This document shows, in pieces, positions 26,120 to 35,199 of a stretch of DNA of 64,000 bases. The stretch comes from Chlorobium sp. GTDB taxonomy: Bacteria; Bacteroidota; Chlorobiia; Chlorobiales; Chlorobiaceae. The stretch lies in NCBI GenBank assembly GCA_028282595.1, contig JANQHQ010000026.1:110764-174763 (forward strand), read 5' to 3'. The position numbers and the translations under genes are program-made. Every line of letters begins with the position of its first letter. Within the stretch, counting starts at the first letter, position 1. The notes under the pieces were generated by a model, which worked only from the letters and a program-made list of their open reading frames with translations, was not told the origin of the DNA and ran no database searches.

Positions 26120-26292
26120 ATTCGTGCTCCTTGCGATCAGGTCGTCTCCTGGCTTCTGACCCTTTATACCGCAGCCTTCCCGTTTTCTGAATCAAACAGT
26201 GACCGAGGCGGTTGTACAGTCAGTTACAGTGGCGCGTCCGCGACGGATTCTCACCGTCTTCCGTTCCCTGATGCGCGCTGTTAAACACTTTT
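26120..26292 (-). promoter_or_regulatory. Cobalamin (AdoCbl-type) riboswitch upstream of metE
   Basis: Read on the minus strand, the leader contains CAGGGAACGGAAGACGGTGA, then GAATCCGTCGCGGACGCGCC, CACTGTAA, and finally the B12 box AGAAGCCAGGAGAC (26144-26157), in the order and spacing of cobalamin aptamers. The B12 box is followed by about 160 bases to the metE ATG, in which GCCGA-TCGGC near 26060-26077 could form part of an expression platform. I saw no strong U-rich terminator, so control may be on translation. Repression of metE by B12 is the expected outcome. Confidence 0.92.
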
Positions 26293-26326
26293 AAAGTAAC
26301 CCGAAGAGAAGCGGAATGCAAAACAA

Positions 26327-26353
26327 AACCGCCAGACGAAAAGCATGGCGGTT
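26327..26353 (-). terminator. Rho-independent terminator of the L,D-transpeptidase gene
   Basis: On the minus strand AACCGCCA and TGGCGGTT form an 8-bp stem around an 11-base loop, followed by TTGTTTTG. It lies 28 bp after the stop codon at 26381. Confidence 0.75.
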
Positions 26354-26380
26354 CATGGAAAGAATACACGACTTCGCCTG

Positions 26381-28084
26381 TCAGAAGGTGCAGCTTTCAA
26401 GCGATTTGTAGGGAAACGGCTGGTTCAGCGCGGAGAGCACGGCTTCGTCGCGATCGTAGACGTCGTTCCTGAAAAGCACCTCGCCGTTTTCGGCAACGGA
26501 CGTCAGATAGAGCAGAAAAACCGGCACTTTCTGCGAAAGGGGAACGGTTTTCGTCTTGCCCGCGCCAACCATTTCATCAACCTTCTCCTCGTCCCACTTC
26601 AGAAGAATACGTGCAAGTTCGAGAGGATTCTGGAGGCGGATGCATCCGTGACTGAACGCGCGCGCGCTCCTGTCGAAAAGATGCTTGCCCGGAGTATCGT
26701 GCAGATAGACCAGATGCTTGTTGGGAAACATGAACTTCACACGGCCGAGCGCATTGCCGCGTCCGGGCGGCTGCGTGATGCGGTAGGGCAACGAACCGGC
26801 GCTGTAGGAGGTCCAGTCGACGGAATCGGGATCGACGACGCTGCCGCTGCGGTCGATGACCTGCAGATTCTCGCGCGAAAGATATCCGGGATCTTTCCTG
26901 ACGGCCGGCAGCGTCTCCTTCCGCATGATCCCCGGAGGAACGATCCATGAGGGATTGAAAGTGATGTACTGCATTTCGGCTTTGAAAACCGGGGTTTTCC
27001 AGAAAGGCTCGCCCACGATAACCCGCGATCCCCATCTGTACTCGCCGTTCTCGACATACTGCACGGTGAATCCGGCGATGTTGACCATCACGAAGGTCGG
27101 CTCGAGCTTCCGCACGAACCAGCGGTATCTGTCGAGATTGATCCGTATCCGATCGATACGCCTTTCGACCGGAACGTTCAACTCACGGAGCGTCCTCGGC
27201 CCGACAGCGCCATCCTGTTCGAGGCCGTGACGTCTCTGGAAACGTCTGACGCCTTCCTGCAGTTCGGCGGAGTAGACTGTCGAAACGTAAGCGAAAGAGG
27301 TATCGACGTTGTTGAGGACCGGGATGTCCCCGGTAATTTCGAGTCTTCTGCGCAGAGCGGGAATCCGCTCATCGGTCTGTCCCGGGGTTTTGATCGACGG
27401 CCCTTCGGGCAGGGCGCTCCACCCGCCGGCCGAGGCTATCCCGCGGTACCGTGCCAGCCCCTCCTTCAGGCTGAGATATTTCGGATGATCCGGACGGAGG
27501 TCTCCGATAACCTCTTCGAGAGAGCCATCCGCAAGCGCGCCCTGAAGCATGGATACGAGACCGCTGCCGTTCGTGCCGCCGGAGAGGTTCCAGTTCGGAT
27601 CGAGCTTTTCCGGATCGACCTTGCCGTGCAGCAGGTGATAGCAGAGCTTGAACATCGCATCGGTCAGCAGCAACTCATAGCGCGCTTTCAGAAACGGCGA
27701 TCGCGGCGTCTTCCGGTAAAAACTTCCGATCTCGGCCAGATGATAGTCCTCCGGAAGCAGACCGTCCTCCTCTGCAGCCTCGATCGCATCGAGCAGATCG
27801 CTTATCTGGGAACGCTTCTTCCAGACGGGGAAAAAATCGTTCGACCTGTAGAAATCGGCAAGCAGGGCGTTGAACGCCACGTTCTCACGGCCGATCCGCA
27901 TCGCGACGTCCTCTTCGAGTTGCTCCACATGACAACGGATGCTCTCTCTGAGATCGTCAGGGCTCCCTGGATAGTAACGTTTCGCTTCCGCATCTGAACG
28001 GGAAGCGGCCGCGGCGTTCTGATGGGCTGTGGCGGGCAGAACCAGAGCGCCGAAGGTGAGAAGCGATATCAGAAAAACTACCAT
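26381..28084 (-). CDS. L,D-transpeptidase of the YcbB type
   Basis: A 567-residue exported murein L,D-transpeptidase, predicted to form 3-3 cross-links. A signal peptide (FLISLLTFGALVLPATAHQ) is followed by the scaffold region (about 35-260), a peptidoglycan-binding repeat near 265-310 (LQEGVRRFQRRHGLEQDGAVGPRTL) and the YkuD domain with YLHDTPGKHLF and SHGCIRLQNP, where the catalytic Cys is near 470. Domain order and length match E. coli YcbB/LdtD. A terminator follows. A second protein of related chemistry lies upstream on the same strand. Confidence 0.88.
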   Translation of the reverse strand: MVVFLISLLTFGALVLPATAHQNAAAASRSDAEAKRYYPGSPDDLRESIRCHVEQLEEDVAMRIGRENVAFNALLADFYRSNDFFPVWKKRSQISDLLDAIEAAEEDGLLPEDYHLAEIGSFYRKTPRSPFLKARYELLLTDAMFKLCYHLLHGKVDPEKLDPNWNLSGGTNGSGLVSMLQGALADGSLEEVIGDLRPDHPKYLSLKEGLARYRGIASAGGWSALPEGPSIKTPGQTDERIPALRRRLEITGDIPVLNNVDTSFAYVSTVYSAELQEGVRRFQRRHGLEQDGAVGPRTLRELNVPVERRIDRIRINLDRYRWFVRKLEPTFVMVNIAGFTVQYVENGEYRWGSRVIVGEPFWKTPVFKAEMQYITFNPSWIVPPGIMRKETLPAVRKDPGYLSRENLQVIDRSGSVVDPDSVDWTSYSAGSLPYRITQPPGRGNALGRVKFMFPNKHLVYLHDTPGKHLFDRSARAFSHGCIRLQNPLELARILLKWDEEKVDEMVGAGKTKTVPLSQKVPVFLLYLTSVAENGEVLFRNDVYDRDEAVLSALNQPFPYKSLESCTF

Positions 28085-28131
28085 GGGACACGCGTTTGGT
28101 CAGGCTGAAATCCGAACCCCTGCGGGGGTTC

Positions 28132-28824
28132 CTATGACATCCCTTCGAGCGTCAGCATGCCCGAACGGCCGATGTACCGCTGGTCACCGTTGTAGATGAA
28201 CAGGCACGAGCCGTTCTTGATGAGATCGATAACCTGGCGGTACTGGGAAAACGGAAGAGCCGGACAGCCGTGGCTCCTGCCCAGACGGCCGTGCCGCCTG
28301 ATAAAATCGGGAGAGACGTAATCCGCGCCGTGCATCACGATATTGCGCATTTCGGCGTTGTCGTTGATGCCGGCTTCGAGACCCTGCAGACGGAGTGAAT
28401 AACCGTGCTTGCCCTGGTAGGTGCGCGAGGTGACGAAAAAACCGGGACTGCTTTTGAAGGACCCTGGCACGTTCGAGAAACGGACCGCCTGGTTCAACCC
28501 GCTGTTCTTGCCGTGCGCGACGAGAGAGGAGGTCAGCACCCGATTGTTTTTCATGTCGATGACGAACAGGCGCTTGTTTACTGAAGGCTGGTTGTAATCG
28601 ATGATGGTCAGAACGTCGTCGTTCTTCAGCATCCCTTTCTGCCGGAGGCTGTAATAACCGGCCATGGCCATTCTGAAGGCCTTGTAGTCGATAGCGTTTC
28701 CAAGTTCGGTGGAACGGTAGAGAGATTCAATCGTTCTCTGCATGTTTTTCCGGGGAGACGCACCCTCCGCAGAGAGAGGTGCGAGGGAAAACACGAGTAG
28801 CATACAGATCAGTCTTGCCGCCAT
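28132..28824 (-). CDS. Murein L,D-transpeptidase catalytic domain (YkuD_2) protein
   Basis: A 230-residue secreted protein: signal peptide (LICMLLVFSLAPLSAEGA) followed by the YkuD_2 catalytic domain. The signature is VMHGADYVSPDFIRRHGRLG followed by RSHGCPALP with the nucleophilic cysteine near residue 189. These proteins are distant from classical YkuD L,D-transpeptidases and their exact substrate is not settled. It lies 47 bp upstream of the YcbB-type gene on the same strand; they probably share a transcript and a role in envelope strengthening. Confidence 0.85.
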   Translation of the reverse strand: MAARLICMLLVFSLAPLSAEGASPRKNMQRTIESLYRSTELGNAIDYKAFRMAMAGYYSLRQKGMLKNDDVLTIIDYNQPSVNKRLFVIDMKNNRVLTSSLVAHGKNSGLNQAVRFSNVPGSFKSSPGFFVTSRTYQGKHGYSLRLQGLEAGINDNAEMRNIVMHGADYVSPDFIRRHGRLGRSHGCPALPFSQYRQVIDLIKNGSCLFIYNGDQRYIGRSGMLTLEGMS

Positions 28825-29167
28825 GAATCGTCTCCTTGTTTTTGTCGTTTCATCGAAACGCTGTCAACACATGCAAAACGGAAGGCAAGCCGCCCGGGAC
28901 ACAAAAAAATCCCTCCCCTGACGGCGGGAACACAGTGCGCCGCAATGCGGCGTAACGTCCGGAAAAACCGGTGCGCCGCGGTGTTCTGGAGCTGAAAAAA
29001 TAAAATATAAGTGGAAAAATAAGCCTTTTTCCCGGGTAAAAAAAACACGACTGCTCCGAAAGCGTTACGCCGCACGGCCGGAGAGCTCCGTTCAGTGTTG
29101 AAAGAGCACCGGTTTTCGTACATTGTCGTTTACGGGATTATCCCTTCAAACCAAAAACATCCAGACC
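28825..29167. other. Structured intergenic region between divergent genes
   Basis: No gene is seen. The stretch is rich in possible secondary structure: GAACAC at 28928 pairs with GTGTTC at 28981, enclosing hairpins CGCCGC-AAT-GCGGCG at 28938-28952 and CCGG-AAAAA-CCGG at 28959-28971. An 11-base inverted repeat joins GCGGCGTAACG at 28947 to CGTTACGCCGC at 29063. An AT-rich run (AAAAAATAAAATATAAG near 28995) could hold a promoter. It may encode a small RNA or only long leaders. Confidence 0.35.
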
Positions 29168-30055
29168 ATGCGAAACATCATTTCCCTGCTCATCGTCGCC
29201 CTTTTCCAGCTCGCCTTTCTGGGCGGCTGTCAGCAGAAAGAGGGCCGCGAAGCCGGAAAAAGCGTCAAACCCCCAGCCGCAGGATTGTTCAAAAAAGATT
29301 TCGAAGGCGAGATGCGCATGCGCATGTCGTCTCCGGAAGGATCGCAGGAAGCCAGGCTCTTCCTTTCGAAAAAAGGCACCCGCTTCGAAATGGACCTTGC
29401 CGATCCCGCGTCCGAAACGGTCGTGATGAGCATCGTGACCATCACACGCCCCGAAGAACCGAACCTCATCTATACGCTGAACAAAAAAGCCCGCACCTAT
29501 ACCGTCATCGACCTGGACGAACTGCAGGAAGATCTCGCAGACCTTGCCGATGAGAAGAGCATCGACGACATCACGGTTACGAAACTCGGCACGGAAACCC
29601 TGCTCGGCTACACATGCACCCGTGTGCTGATTACCGACAACGGAAATGAAACCGAAATGTGGCTGACCAGGGAGCTGCTCAGCGCCGCGGATTTCGCCCG
29701 TCTGCAATACCAGGGGAGCAAGAACCGGGCGTCGGCGACGTTCAACGAGCGACTGAAAAAAGCCGGCCTCGAGGGCTTTCCGCTGAAAATCGTCGATAAA
29801 AAAACCGGCATGACGACCGAATTTACCGAGATCGAGAAAAAAACGCTCGACGCCGCCCTCTTCGAGGTTCCCGAGGGATACGAGAAAAAGGAATCCGCGC
29901 TGCAGATGATGGCCCCGCAGATCTCCGACGAGGATATGAAACAGCTTGAAAATCTTCAGGAGATGATGAAAGACAAAGACATGCAGAAAGAGATGCAGGA
30001 CGTGATGAAAAATATGCGGGAGCAGTTCGAGGGCATGCAGATGCCCGGCCGTTAA
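29168..30055 (+). CDS. DUF4412-like lipoprotein
   Basis: A 295-residue lipoprotein: signal peptide with lipobox LGGC (Cys near residue 21), then a beta-rich domain with FEGEMRMRMSSPEG, LFLSKKGTRFEMDL and LGYTCTRVLITDNGNETEMWL that resembles DUF4412. The C-terminal 45 residues form a charged, methionine-rich helical tail (MKQLENLQEMMKDKDMQKEM). DUF4412 proteins are periplasmic and of unknown role, possibly binding a lipid or ligand like LolA-fold proteins. The ATG at 29168 begins the signal peptide. Confidence 0.7.
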   Translation: MRNIISLLIVALFQLAFLGGCQQKEGREAGKSVKPPAAGLFKKDFEGEMRMRMSSPEGSQEARLFLSKKGTRFEMDLADPASETVVMSIVTITRPEEPNLIYTLNKKARTYTVIDLDELQEDLADLADEKSIDDITVTKLGTETLLGYTCTRVLITDNGNETEMWLTRELLSAADFARLQYQGSKNRASATFNERLKKAGLEGFPLKIVDKKTGMTTEFTEIEKKTLDAALFEVPEGYEKKESALQMMAPQISDEDMKQLENLQEMMKDKDMQKEMQDVMKNMREQFEGMQMPGR

Positions 30056-30081
30056 GGCTCTTTTCCGGTCGTGGAGAACGG

Positions 30082-30109
30082 GGCCTTTCGCAAACGGCTG
30101 CGAAAGGCC
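30082..30109. terminator. Bidirectional hairpin between convergent genes
   Basis: GGCCTTTCGCA at 30082-30092 pairs perfectly with TGCGAAAGGCC at 30099-30109 around a 6-base loop. It sits in the 72-bp gap between the lipoprotein gene and the membrane protein gene on the other strand, and a GGTTTT run follows on the plus strand. Confidence 0.7.
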
Positions 30110-30127
30110 TCACCGGTTTTCAGGCGG

Positions 30128-30811
30128 TCACTCTTTCCCGGTTTCCCATACGCCGGAGTGCAGCCCGACGATATCCCGGTAAGCAATCGCCGCAGCACAA
30201 AAGCTCAGAGGCACGGTTACCAGCAGTCCGACAAAAAGCAGAAGGCCTCCGAGAAGATTCAGCGCGAAAAGCACCAGGGTGAGCACGAACACTGAAAACC
30301 AGTTCTTCGTCACGATCTGACGACTGGTCTCCATGGCCTGCCAGAAATCCATCCCGTAATCGACGATCAGCATGGTGACGAAGAAATAACCGACCGCAAG
30401 GTACACTCCCGGGATCACGAGCAGCAGCAGACCCAGAAAAACCAGAAATCCGGCTACGAACCCCGCCAGCAGAAGAGGCAGAAAATAGTTGAACCCCTTG
30501 AAGAAATCCCCGAAGCGCACCTCCCGTCCTTCGAAGATCATGAATACGTAAACGAAATAACCGGCGTAGAGCGGGGCGGTCACAAGAGACACCGCAAGGG
30601 AAAGTATTCCCCCTTTCCCTGACAGCACCACCGTCACCAGGGCAACGATCAGCGAATAGGCGACGAACTCTCCGGCCCGCGACCTGAAAATCTCCCAACC
30701 TTCCCTGAGGTAGTCACCAATATTCACTTCATATCCTTTCTCGATCAGCCGTTCGAACAGGGCGGGGTCCACCTTGCGCCCGAAGTCGAACGGTTTTGCT
30801 CCTGTGTCCAT
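30128..30811 (-). CDS. Hypothetical polytopic membrane protein
   Basis: A 227-residue protein with a soluble start (VDPALFERLIEKGYEVNIGDYLREGWEIFRSR-like helix) and five or six hydrophobic helices from residue 47 on. The pattern, including a central VIPGVYLAVGYFFVTMLIVD and VTKNWFSVFVL, is that of membrane proteins related to DUF975 and the GlpQ-associated membrane domain. No function is known. The ATG at 30811 follows a GGAGAA; the frame stays open upstream without resemblance to anything. Confidence 0.65.
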   Translation of the reverse strand: MDTGAKPFDFGRKVDPALFERLIEKGYEVNIGDYLREGWEIFRSRAGEFVAYSLIVALVTVVLSGKGGILSLAVSLVTAPLYAGYFVYVFMIFEGREVRFGDFFKGFNYFLPLLLAGFVAGFLVFLGLLLLVIPGVYLAVGYFFVTMLIVDYGMDFWQAMETSRQIVTKNWFSVFVLTLVLFALNLLGGLLLFVGLLVTVPLSFCAAAIAYRDIVGLHSGVWETGKE

Positions 30812-30979
30812 GCGCACGTTCTCCGTTTGGTTGCTGTTTTTTTCCGATACCTTCGAATGCAAAATACGCATGTTTTTGCAGACGCCATACCCGGAGTACC
30901 GGAAGAAGAGCACCGGAGGGCAACGATCCGCCACGCTCCGTTGTTCTTTCTTCAGTGTGTCTTCCGCGATGACGCAAAA

Positions 30980-31471
30980 ATGACATCGCTCATGTTCGAT
31001 AAACTTTTCAACGGTCCGGCCGCACTGGACCTGACAGCGTTGATGATCGAAAAAACTTTTCCGCTGCCCACTGTTTCCGCCGACGAGCTCCTCGCCCTGC
31101 TCAAACAGGATAAGCCGGTCGTACTGTTCGATACCCGTACCCGTGAGGAGTACGAGAGGAGCCATCTGGAAAACGCCGAAAACGTCGACCCCGACATGCG
31201 GGCCGAAACGTTCATGCAGACATACGGAGACCGCATACCGGACCGCACCGTTGTCTTCTACTGTTCGGTCGGACAGAGAAGTTCGGAATTCCTGCAACGC
31301 GTGCTGGAATCTTGCAGGACGGCCGGTGCCCGCGAATGCTATAATCTGCGCGGTGGAATTTTCCGGTGGTACAACGAAGGCCTCCCCGTGTTCGACAGCA
31401 GGGGGGAAACCCACGACATTCACGGCTACAACCCTCTGTGGAGCATGATGGTGGAAAGGAGAAGCAAGTAG
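30980..31471 (+). CDS. Rhodanese-domain protein
   Basis: A 163-residue single-domain rhodanese, likely carrying sulfane sulfur on a cysteine persulfide. The domain spans about 30-150 with VVLFDTRTREEYERSHLENA and the active loop VVFYCSVGQRSSEFLQ, where the cysteine of CSVGQRS is the acceptor. The C-terminal part NLRGGIFRWYNEGLPVFD is typical. The ATG at 30980 gives the best start, though an in-frame ATG six codons later is possible. Sulfur transfer fits a sulfide-oxidising organism, but no partner gene lies next to it. Confidence 0.82.
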   Translation: MTSLMFDKLFNGPAALDLTALMIEKTFPLPTVSADELLALLKQDKPVVLFDTRTREEYERSHLENAENVDPDMRAETFMQTYGDRIPDRTVVFYCSVGQRSSEFLQRVLESCRTAGARECYNLRGGIFRWYNEGLPVFDSRGETHDIHGYNPLWSMMVERRSK

Positions 31472-31498
31472 CCGATCGGTAGCGGCCGGAAAAGAACG

Positions 31499-32134
31499 CT
31501 ATAACGGCCGGCCCCGGTCGTCGGTTTTCGTGGCCTGCGTCTTGAATCTGCAGAGGAAAAAATGCAGCGAGCCGTCGCCGGCCACGCCGCAGACCGCGCC
31601 GTCCTGCCAGACGCCGTTTTCCCTCGACCAGCGGCTGTTCCGCGGATCTCCCTGGTTCTGGTGGATGTTGTGCACGCCCCTGCCGAACCTGAACGGCTCA
31701 CCGAATACAAGAAGCTTCACGGCATTGTCGAGCACACCGGCGAGATCGTGAAAGGCGTCCATGCTGGTGCCGTAGCGCCAGGGAGAACATCCGCTTTCGG
31801 CCGGCGCCCCCGCACGGAGACAACTTTCGGTCGGCTGCAGTTCGGGGCTCCTCAGGTAATCGATCGCCCCCGATCCCGGCTCCGAGTCGAGAAAATGCCA
31901 CCCGAATCCGAGCGAGGCCATTTCCCGCATGGAGTTTCTTCCGAGGTCGATCACCCGCCAGTGCAACCCGTCGCTCTGCTGCTTGCTGTCGAGATCCACG
32001 GCGCAACGGTAGACGCCCCCGGAAGCCCGCACCCTGACGTTACAGTGATAGTAGCCGTTCTCTTCCCGGTCGTTGTCGCATTCGTAGCTATGGAGCCTGC
32101 CGGCGAGTACGCCGTAACCGTCGATGAGAGGCAT
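31499..32134 (-). CDS. DUF2278 (YukJ-like) protein
   Basis: A 211-residue protein of the DUF2278 family, role unknown. It starts MPLIDGYGVLAGRLHSYE, the expected form, then HYHCNV-like YYHCNVRVRASGGVYRCAVD, and near the end HNIHQNQGDP and the segment DGAVCGVAGDGSLHFFLCRF. The ATG at 32134 matches the family start; an in-frame TTG farther upstream would add a cysteine-rich piece without support. It is convergent with the rhodanese gene and followed upstream by the transketolase leader. Confidence 0.78.
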   Translation of the reverse strand: MPLIDGYGVLAGRLHSYECDNDREENGYYHCNVRVRASGGVYRCAVDLDSKQQSDGLHWRVIDLGRNSMREMASLGFGWHFLDSEPGSGAIDYLRSPELQPTESCLRAGAPAESGCSPWRYGTSMDAFHDLAGVLDNAVKLLVFGEPFRFGRGVHNIHQNQGDPRNSRWSRENGVWQDGAVCGVAGDGSLHFFLCRFKTQATKTDDRGRPL

Positions 32135-32356
32135 GTGGTGAGCGTTGGGTTCCGGTCCGTTACCAGAGCAATGTAGTTCACACCGCTTCAAGCAGCAACC
32201 CGGGCAAGAGAATTTCAGGATAAAATCCAGCCATATGCTACATTGTCTGGATCAGGAAAAACCGTTACGGCTCCTGACCATGAATAACCACGCTAACAGG
32301 ACCGGGGCGGACTTGCCTGTCCGGGCCGAAAACCATTGTCCCAAAAGGAGTAATTC

Positions 32357-34363
32357 ATGCATACAGATCAAATTGACCGGCTCTCGATCGACACCATCCG
32401 TCTGCTTGCCGTCGACATGGTGGAAAAAGCGCAGTCCGGACATCCCGGCATGCCCATGGGAGCCGCTCCGATGGCTTACGTGCTCTGGACGAAAATCATG
32501 AAACACAACCCCCGGAACCCCCAATGGCTGAACCGGGACCGTTTCGTCCTTTCGGCGGGCCACGGTTCCGCGCTGCTGTATGCACTGCTTCACCTCAGCG
32601 GTTACGACCTTTCCATGGAAGACCTCAAAGCGTTCCGCCAGTGGGGCAGCAAAACCCCGGGCCATCCCGAATACGGCCACACCACCGGCGTCGAGACAAC
32701 GACCGGTCCCCTGGGTCAGGGGCTCGGCAATGCCGTCGGCATGGCGATCGCCGAGCGGTACTCTGCCGAGCGCCTGAACAAACAGGATTTCGACCTGATC
32801 GACTATCACACCTACGTCATCTGCGGAGACGGCGACCTCATGGAGGGCGTCACTTCCGAGGCGGCTTCCATCGCGGGGCATCTCAAACTCGGCAAACTGA
32901 TCTGCCTCTACGACCACAACAGAATCTCTATCGAAGGCTCGACCGACCTGGCGTTTACCGAGAGCGTAAAGCAGCGGTTCGAAGCCTACGGATGGGATGT
33001 CGAAAACGTCGAGGGCAACGATCCGGAAGCGGTCGAATCCGCGCTCCTGAAAGCGAAAACCGTAACCGGAAAACCCTCGCTCATCATCGCAAGGACAAAC
33101 ATAGGCTTCGGCAGTCCCAACAAGCAGGACAGCGCCTCCTCTCACGGAGCGCCTCTCGGAGCCGAAGAGGCTGCGCTGGTCCGACAAAAATTCGGGTTCC
33201 CGGACGGTTCGACCTTCCACGTTCCGGAAGCGGTCGCGGCGCACATGAATAACGTGCGTGAAAAAGGCGCCGCAGAGGAAACCTCCTGGAACGAGCTCCG
33301 TCGCGATTACACCGAAAAACATCCCGATTTCGCATCCAGGATGGACGACATGCTGGGACACCGTCTTCCGGAGGGCTGGGAATCGCTTCTGCCGGATTTC
33401 GGACCCGAAGAAAAGCTCGCCACGAGGCAGGCTTCCTCGAAGGTTCTGCACAGCCTTGTCGGCAAACTGCCGTTTCTCGTCGGGGGATCGGCGGATCTCG
33501 CGCCCTCCACAGGCACGGCGGTCAAACATGCACTGGACTTCACGGCGGACAACTACGGGGGTGAAAACTTCCGTTTCGGCGTCCGCGAACACGCAATGGG
33601 CGCCATCCTCAACGGCATGGCCCTTTCGGGCATGCTCATCCCCTACGGAGCGACCTTCCTGGTCTTTTCCGACTACATGAAACCCGCCCTGCGCCTCTCG
33701 GCGCTCATGAACGTTCCGTCGATCTTCATATTCACCCACGACAGCATCGCCGTGGGCGAAGACGGTCCGACCCACCAGCCGATCGAGCATCTGGCGATGC
33801 TTCGCTCCATTCCCGGCCTCACGGTCATCCGGCCGGCCGACGCCCAGGAAACAAAAGCCGCCTGGAAAACAACCCTGACATCGAGAAAACCCACGGCCCT
33901 TGTCTTTTCGAGGCAGTCCCTTCCGGTCCTCGACCCGGAGAACAGCTCGATTGCCGACGGTGCGGCGAAAGGCGCTTACGTTCTCGCCGAGTGGAGCAGC
34001 GCATCGGCCAGCGGCGGCCGCCCGGTTATTCTCGTTGCAACCGGGGCCGAGGTGCACCTCGCCCTCGAAGCCCGGCTTTCCCTGGAGGAGGAAGGCATTC
34101 CGACGCGGGTGGTCTCCATGCCCTCCTGGGAGCTCTTCGAGGAGCAGCCGGAATCCTATCGCGAGACGGTGCTGCCCCCGGAGGTGCGCCGCCGCGTGAT
34201 CGTCGAGGCGGCCTCCCCTTTCGGATGGCACCGCTACGCGACCGACGAAGGCTCTATTCTCGGTATCGATCGCTTCGGATCTTCCGCCCCTGGCGCAACC
34301 GTCCTGAAAGAGTACGGCTACACAGCCGGGCATGTCGTCCGGGCGGCGAAAAACCTCCTGTAG
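32357..34363 (+). CDS. tkt: Transketolase
   Basis: Transketolase moves two-carbon units between sugar phosphates in the pentose-phosphate network. The 668 residues include SGHPGMPMGAAP near 27, the ThDP site GDGDLMEGVTSEAASIAGH near 155, FGVREHAMGAILNGMA near 410 with the catalytic glutamate, and DGPTHQPIEHL near 470. A clear AAAAGGAG precedes the ATG by about seven bases. It lies directly upstream of pgl (15-bp gap), so both are likely co-transcribed. Confidence 0.96.
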   Translation: MHTDQIDRLSIDTIRLLAVDMVEKAQSGHPGMPMGAAPMAYVLWTKIMKHNPRNPQWLNRDRFVLSAGHGSALLYALLHLSGYDLSMEDLKAFRQWGSKTPGHPEYGHTTGVETTTGPLGQGLGNAVGMAIAERYSAERLNKQDFDLIDYHTYVICGDGDLMEGVTSEAASIAGHLKLGKLICLYDHNRISIEGSTDLAFTESVKQRFEAYGWDVENVEGNDPEAVESALLKAKTVTGKPSLIIARTNIGFGSPNKQDSASSHGAPLGAEEAALVRQKFGFPDGSTFHVPEAVAAHMNNVREKGAAEETSWNELRRDYTEKHPDFASRMDDMLGHRLPEGWESLLPDFGPEEKLATRQASSKVLHSLVGKLPFLVGGSADLAPSTGTAVKHALDFTADNYGGENFRFGVREHAMGAILNGMALSGMLIPYGATFLVFSDYMKPALRLSALMNVPSIFIFTHDSIAVGEDGPTHQPIEHLAMLRSIPGLTVIRPADAQETKAAWKTTLTSRKPTALVFSRQSLPVLDPENSSIADGAAKGAYVLAEWSSASASGGRPVILVATGAEVHLALEARLSLEEEGIPTRVVSMPSWELFEEQPESYRETVLPPEVRRRVIVEAASPFGWHRYATDEGSILGIDRFGSSAPGATVLKEYGYTAGHVVRAAKNLL

Positions 34364-34378
34364 CGGAAGCGAAAGAGC

Positions 34379-35185
34379 ATGAAAACGGCAGGCTCACTCG
34401 TCGAGGGGACGCGGGAGGAAATCACGCTCGCGGCCGCGGCGTACATCGCCGGCCGCGTGTTCCGGGCTGTCGGGGAACAGGAAAGTTGCACGATGGTCCT
34501 TCCGGGGGGAAGTTCCCCGCGCCCCCTCTTCCGGAAACTTGCTTCCGGCGTACCGGTCGGGCTCCTCGAACGTAGCGGCATACCGTTTCCGGAGCGGGCG
34601 GTCACAGTTCGTGACGGCCTCCACGTGGCGGCGCTTCCGTGGCGCTCGGTCTCGCTATTCTGGGGCGACGAACGTTGCGTACCGGCGGGGCACCCCGACA
34701 GCAACTTCAGAATGGCGAAGGAATCACTTATCGAAAGTCTGGCCGATTCCCGCCCCGAGCTTCACCCCATGCCTCATGCCGTCTCGAACGGCGAACAAGC
34801 CGCTTCGGCGTACGAAAAAACATTGCGCCGGTTCTTTCAGCGAAGCGGCCGCCCCCTGCAGGGTTCCTTTCCCGTTTTCGACATGGTTATCCTGGGTATG
34901 GGACCGGACGGACATACGGCGTCGCTTTTCCCCGGGGACAGTCAGGCGCTCGGGGAAACGCTTCGCTGGGTCGTCCCGGTTCACGCCGCCGGCGCTTCCC
35001 CTCCCGGCCGACGCCTCAGCCTGACCCTGCCCGTCATCAACAATGCGGATGCCGTGGCGTTCTTCGTCACGGGAAGCGCGAAAGAGCCGCTGCTTCGCGA
35101 TGTCGTCTCGAACAGGCGAGAGGATCTGCCCGCCGGAAAGGTACGGCCCGCACACGGCGAATTGCGGTGGTTCTACTCCCCGTAA
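34379..35185 (+). CDS. pgl: 6-phosphogluconolactonase
   Basis: The 268-residue protein hydrolyses 6-phosphogluconolactone. Recognisable parts are VLPGGSSPRPLF near 40, LFWGDERCVPAGHPDSNFRMA near 95-115 and ILGMGPDGHTASLFPG near 180, which form the active-site pocket of the glucosamine-6-phosphate-isomerase-like fold. It follows transketolase and is convergent with zwf, whose product makes its substrate. The length is slightly above average because of an insert near residues 60-80. Confidence 0.93.
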   Translation: MKTAGSLVEGTREEITLAAAAYIAGRVFRAVGEQESCTMVLPGGSSPRPLFRKLASGVPVGLLERSGIPFPERAVTVRDGLHVAALPWRSVSLFWGDERCVPAGHPDSNFRMAKESLIESLADSRPELHPMPHAVSNGEQAASAYEKTLRRFFQRSGRPLQGSFPVFDMVILGMGPDGHTASLFPGDSQALGETLRWVVPVHAAGASPPGRRLSLTLPVINNADAVAFFVTGSAKEPLLRDVVSNRREDLPAGKVRPAHGELRWFYSP

Positions 35186-35199
35186 AAAACGCCGGCGAT

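Noticed and set aside
32135..32191. Upstream TTG start for the DUF2278 gene
   Set aside because: It would add a cysteine-rich extension unlike the family, whose members start with MPL...YGVL as seen at 32134.
32252..34333. Long minus-strand open frame opposite transketolase
   Set aside because: No motif, unusual residue mix rich in R, G and V, and fully explained by the real gene on the plus strand.
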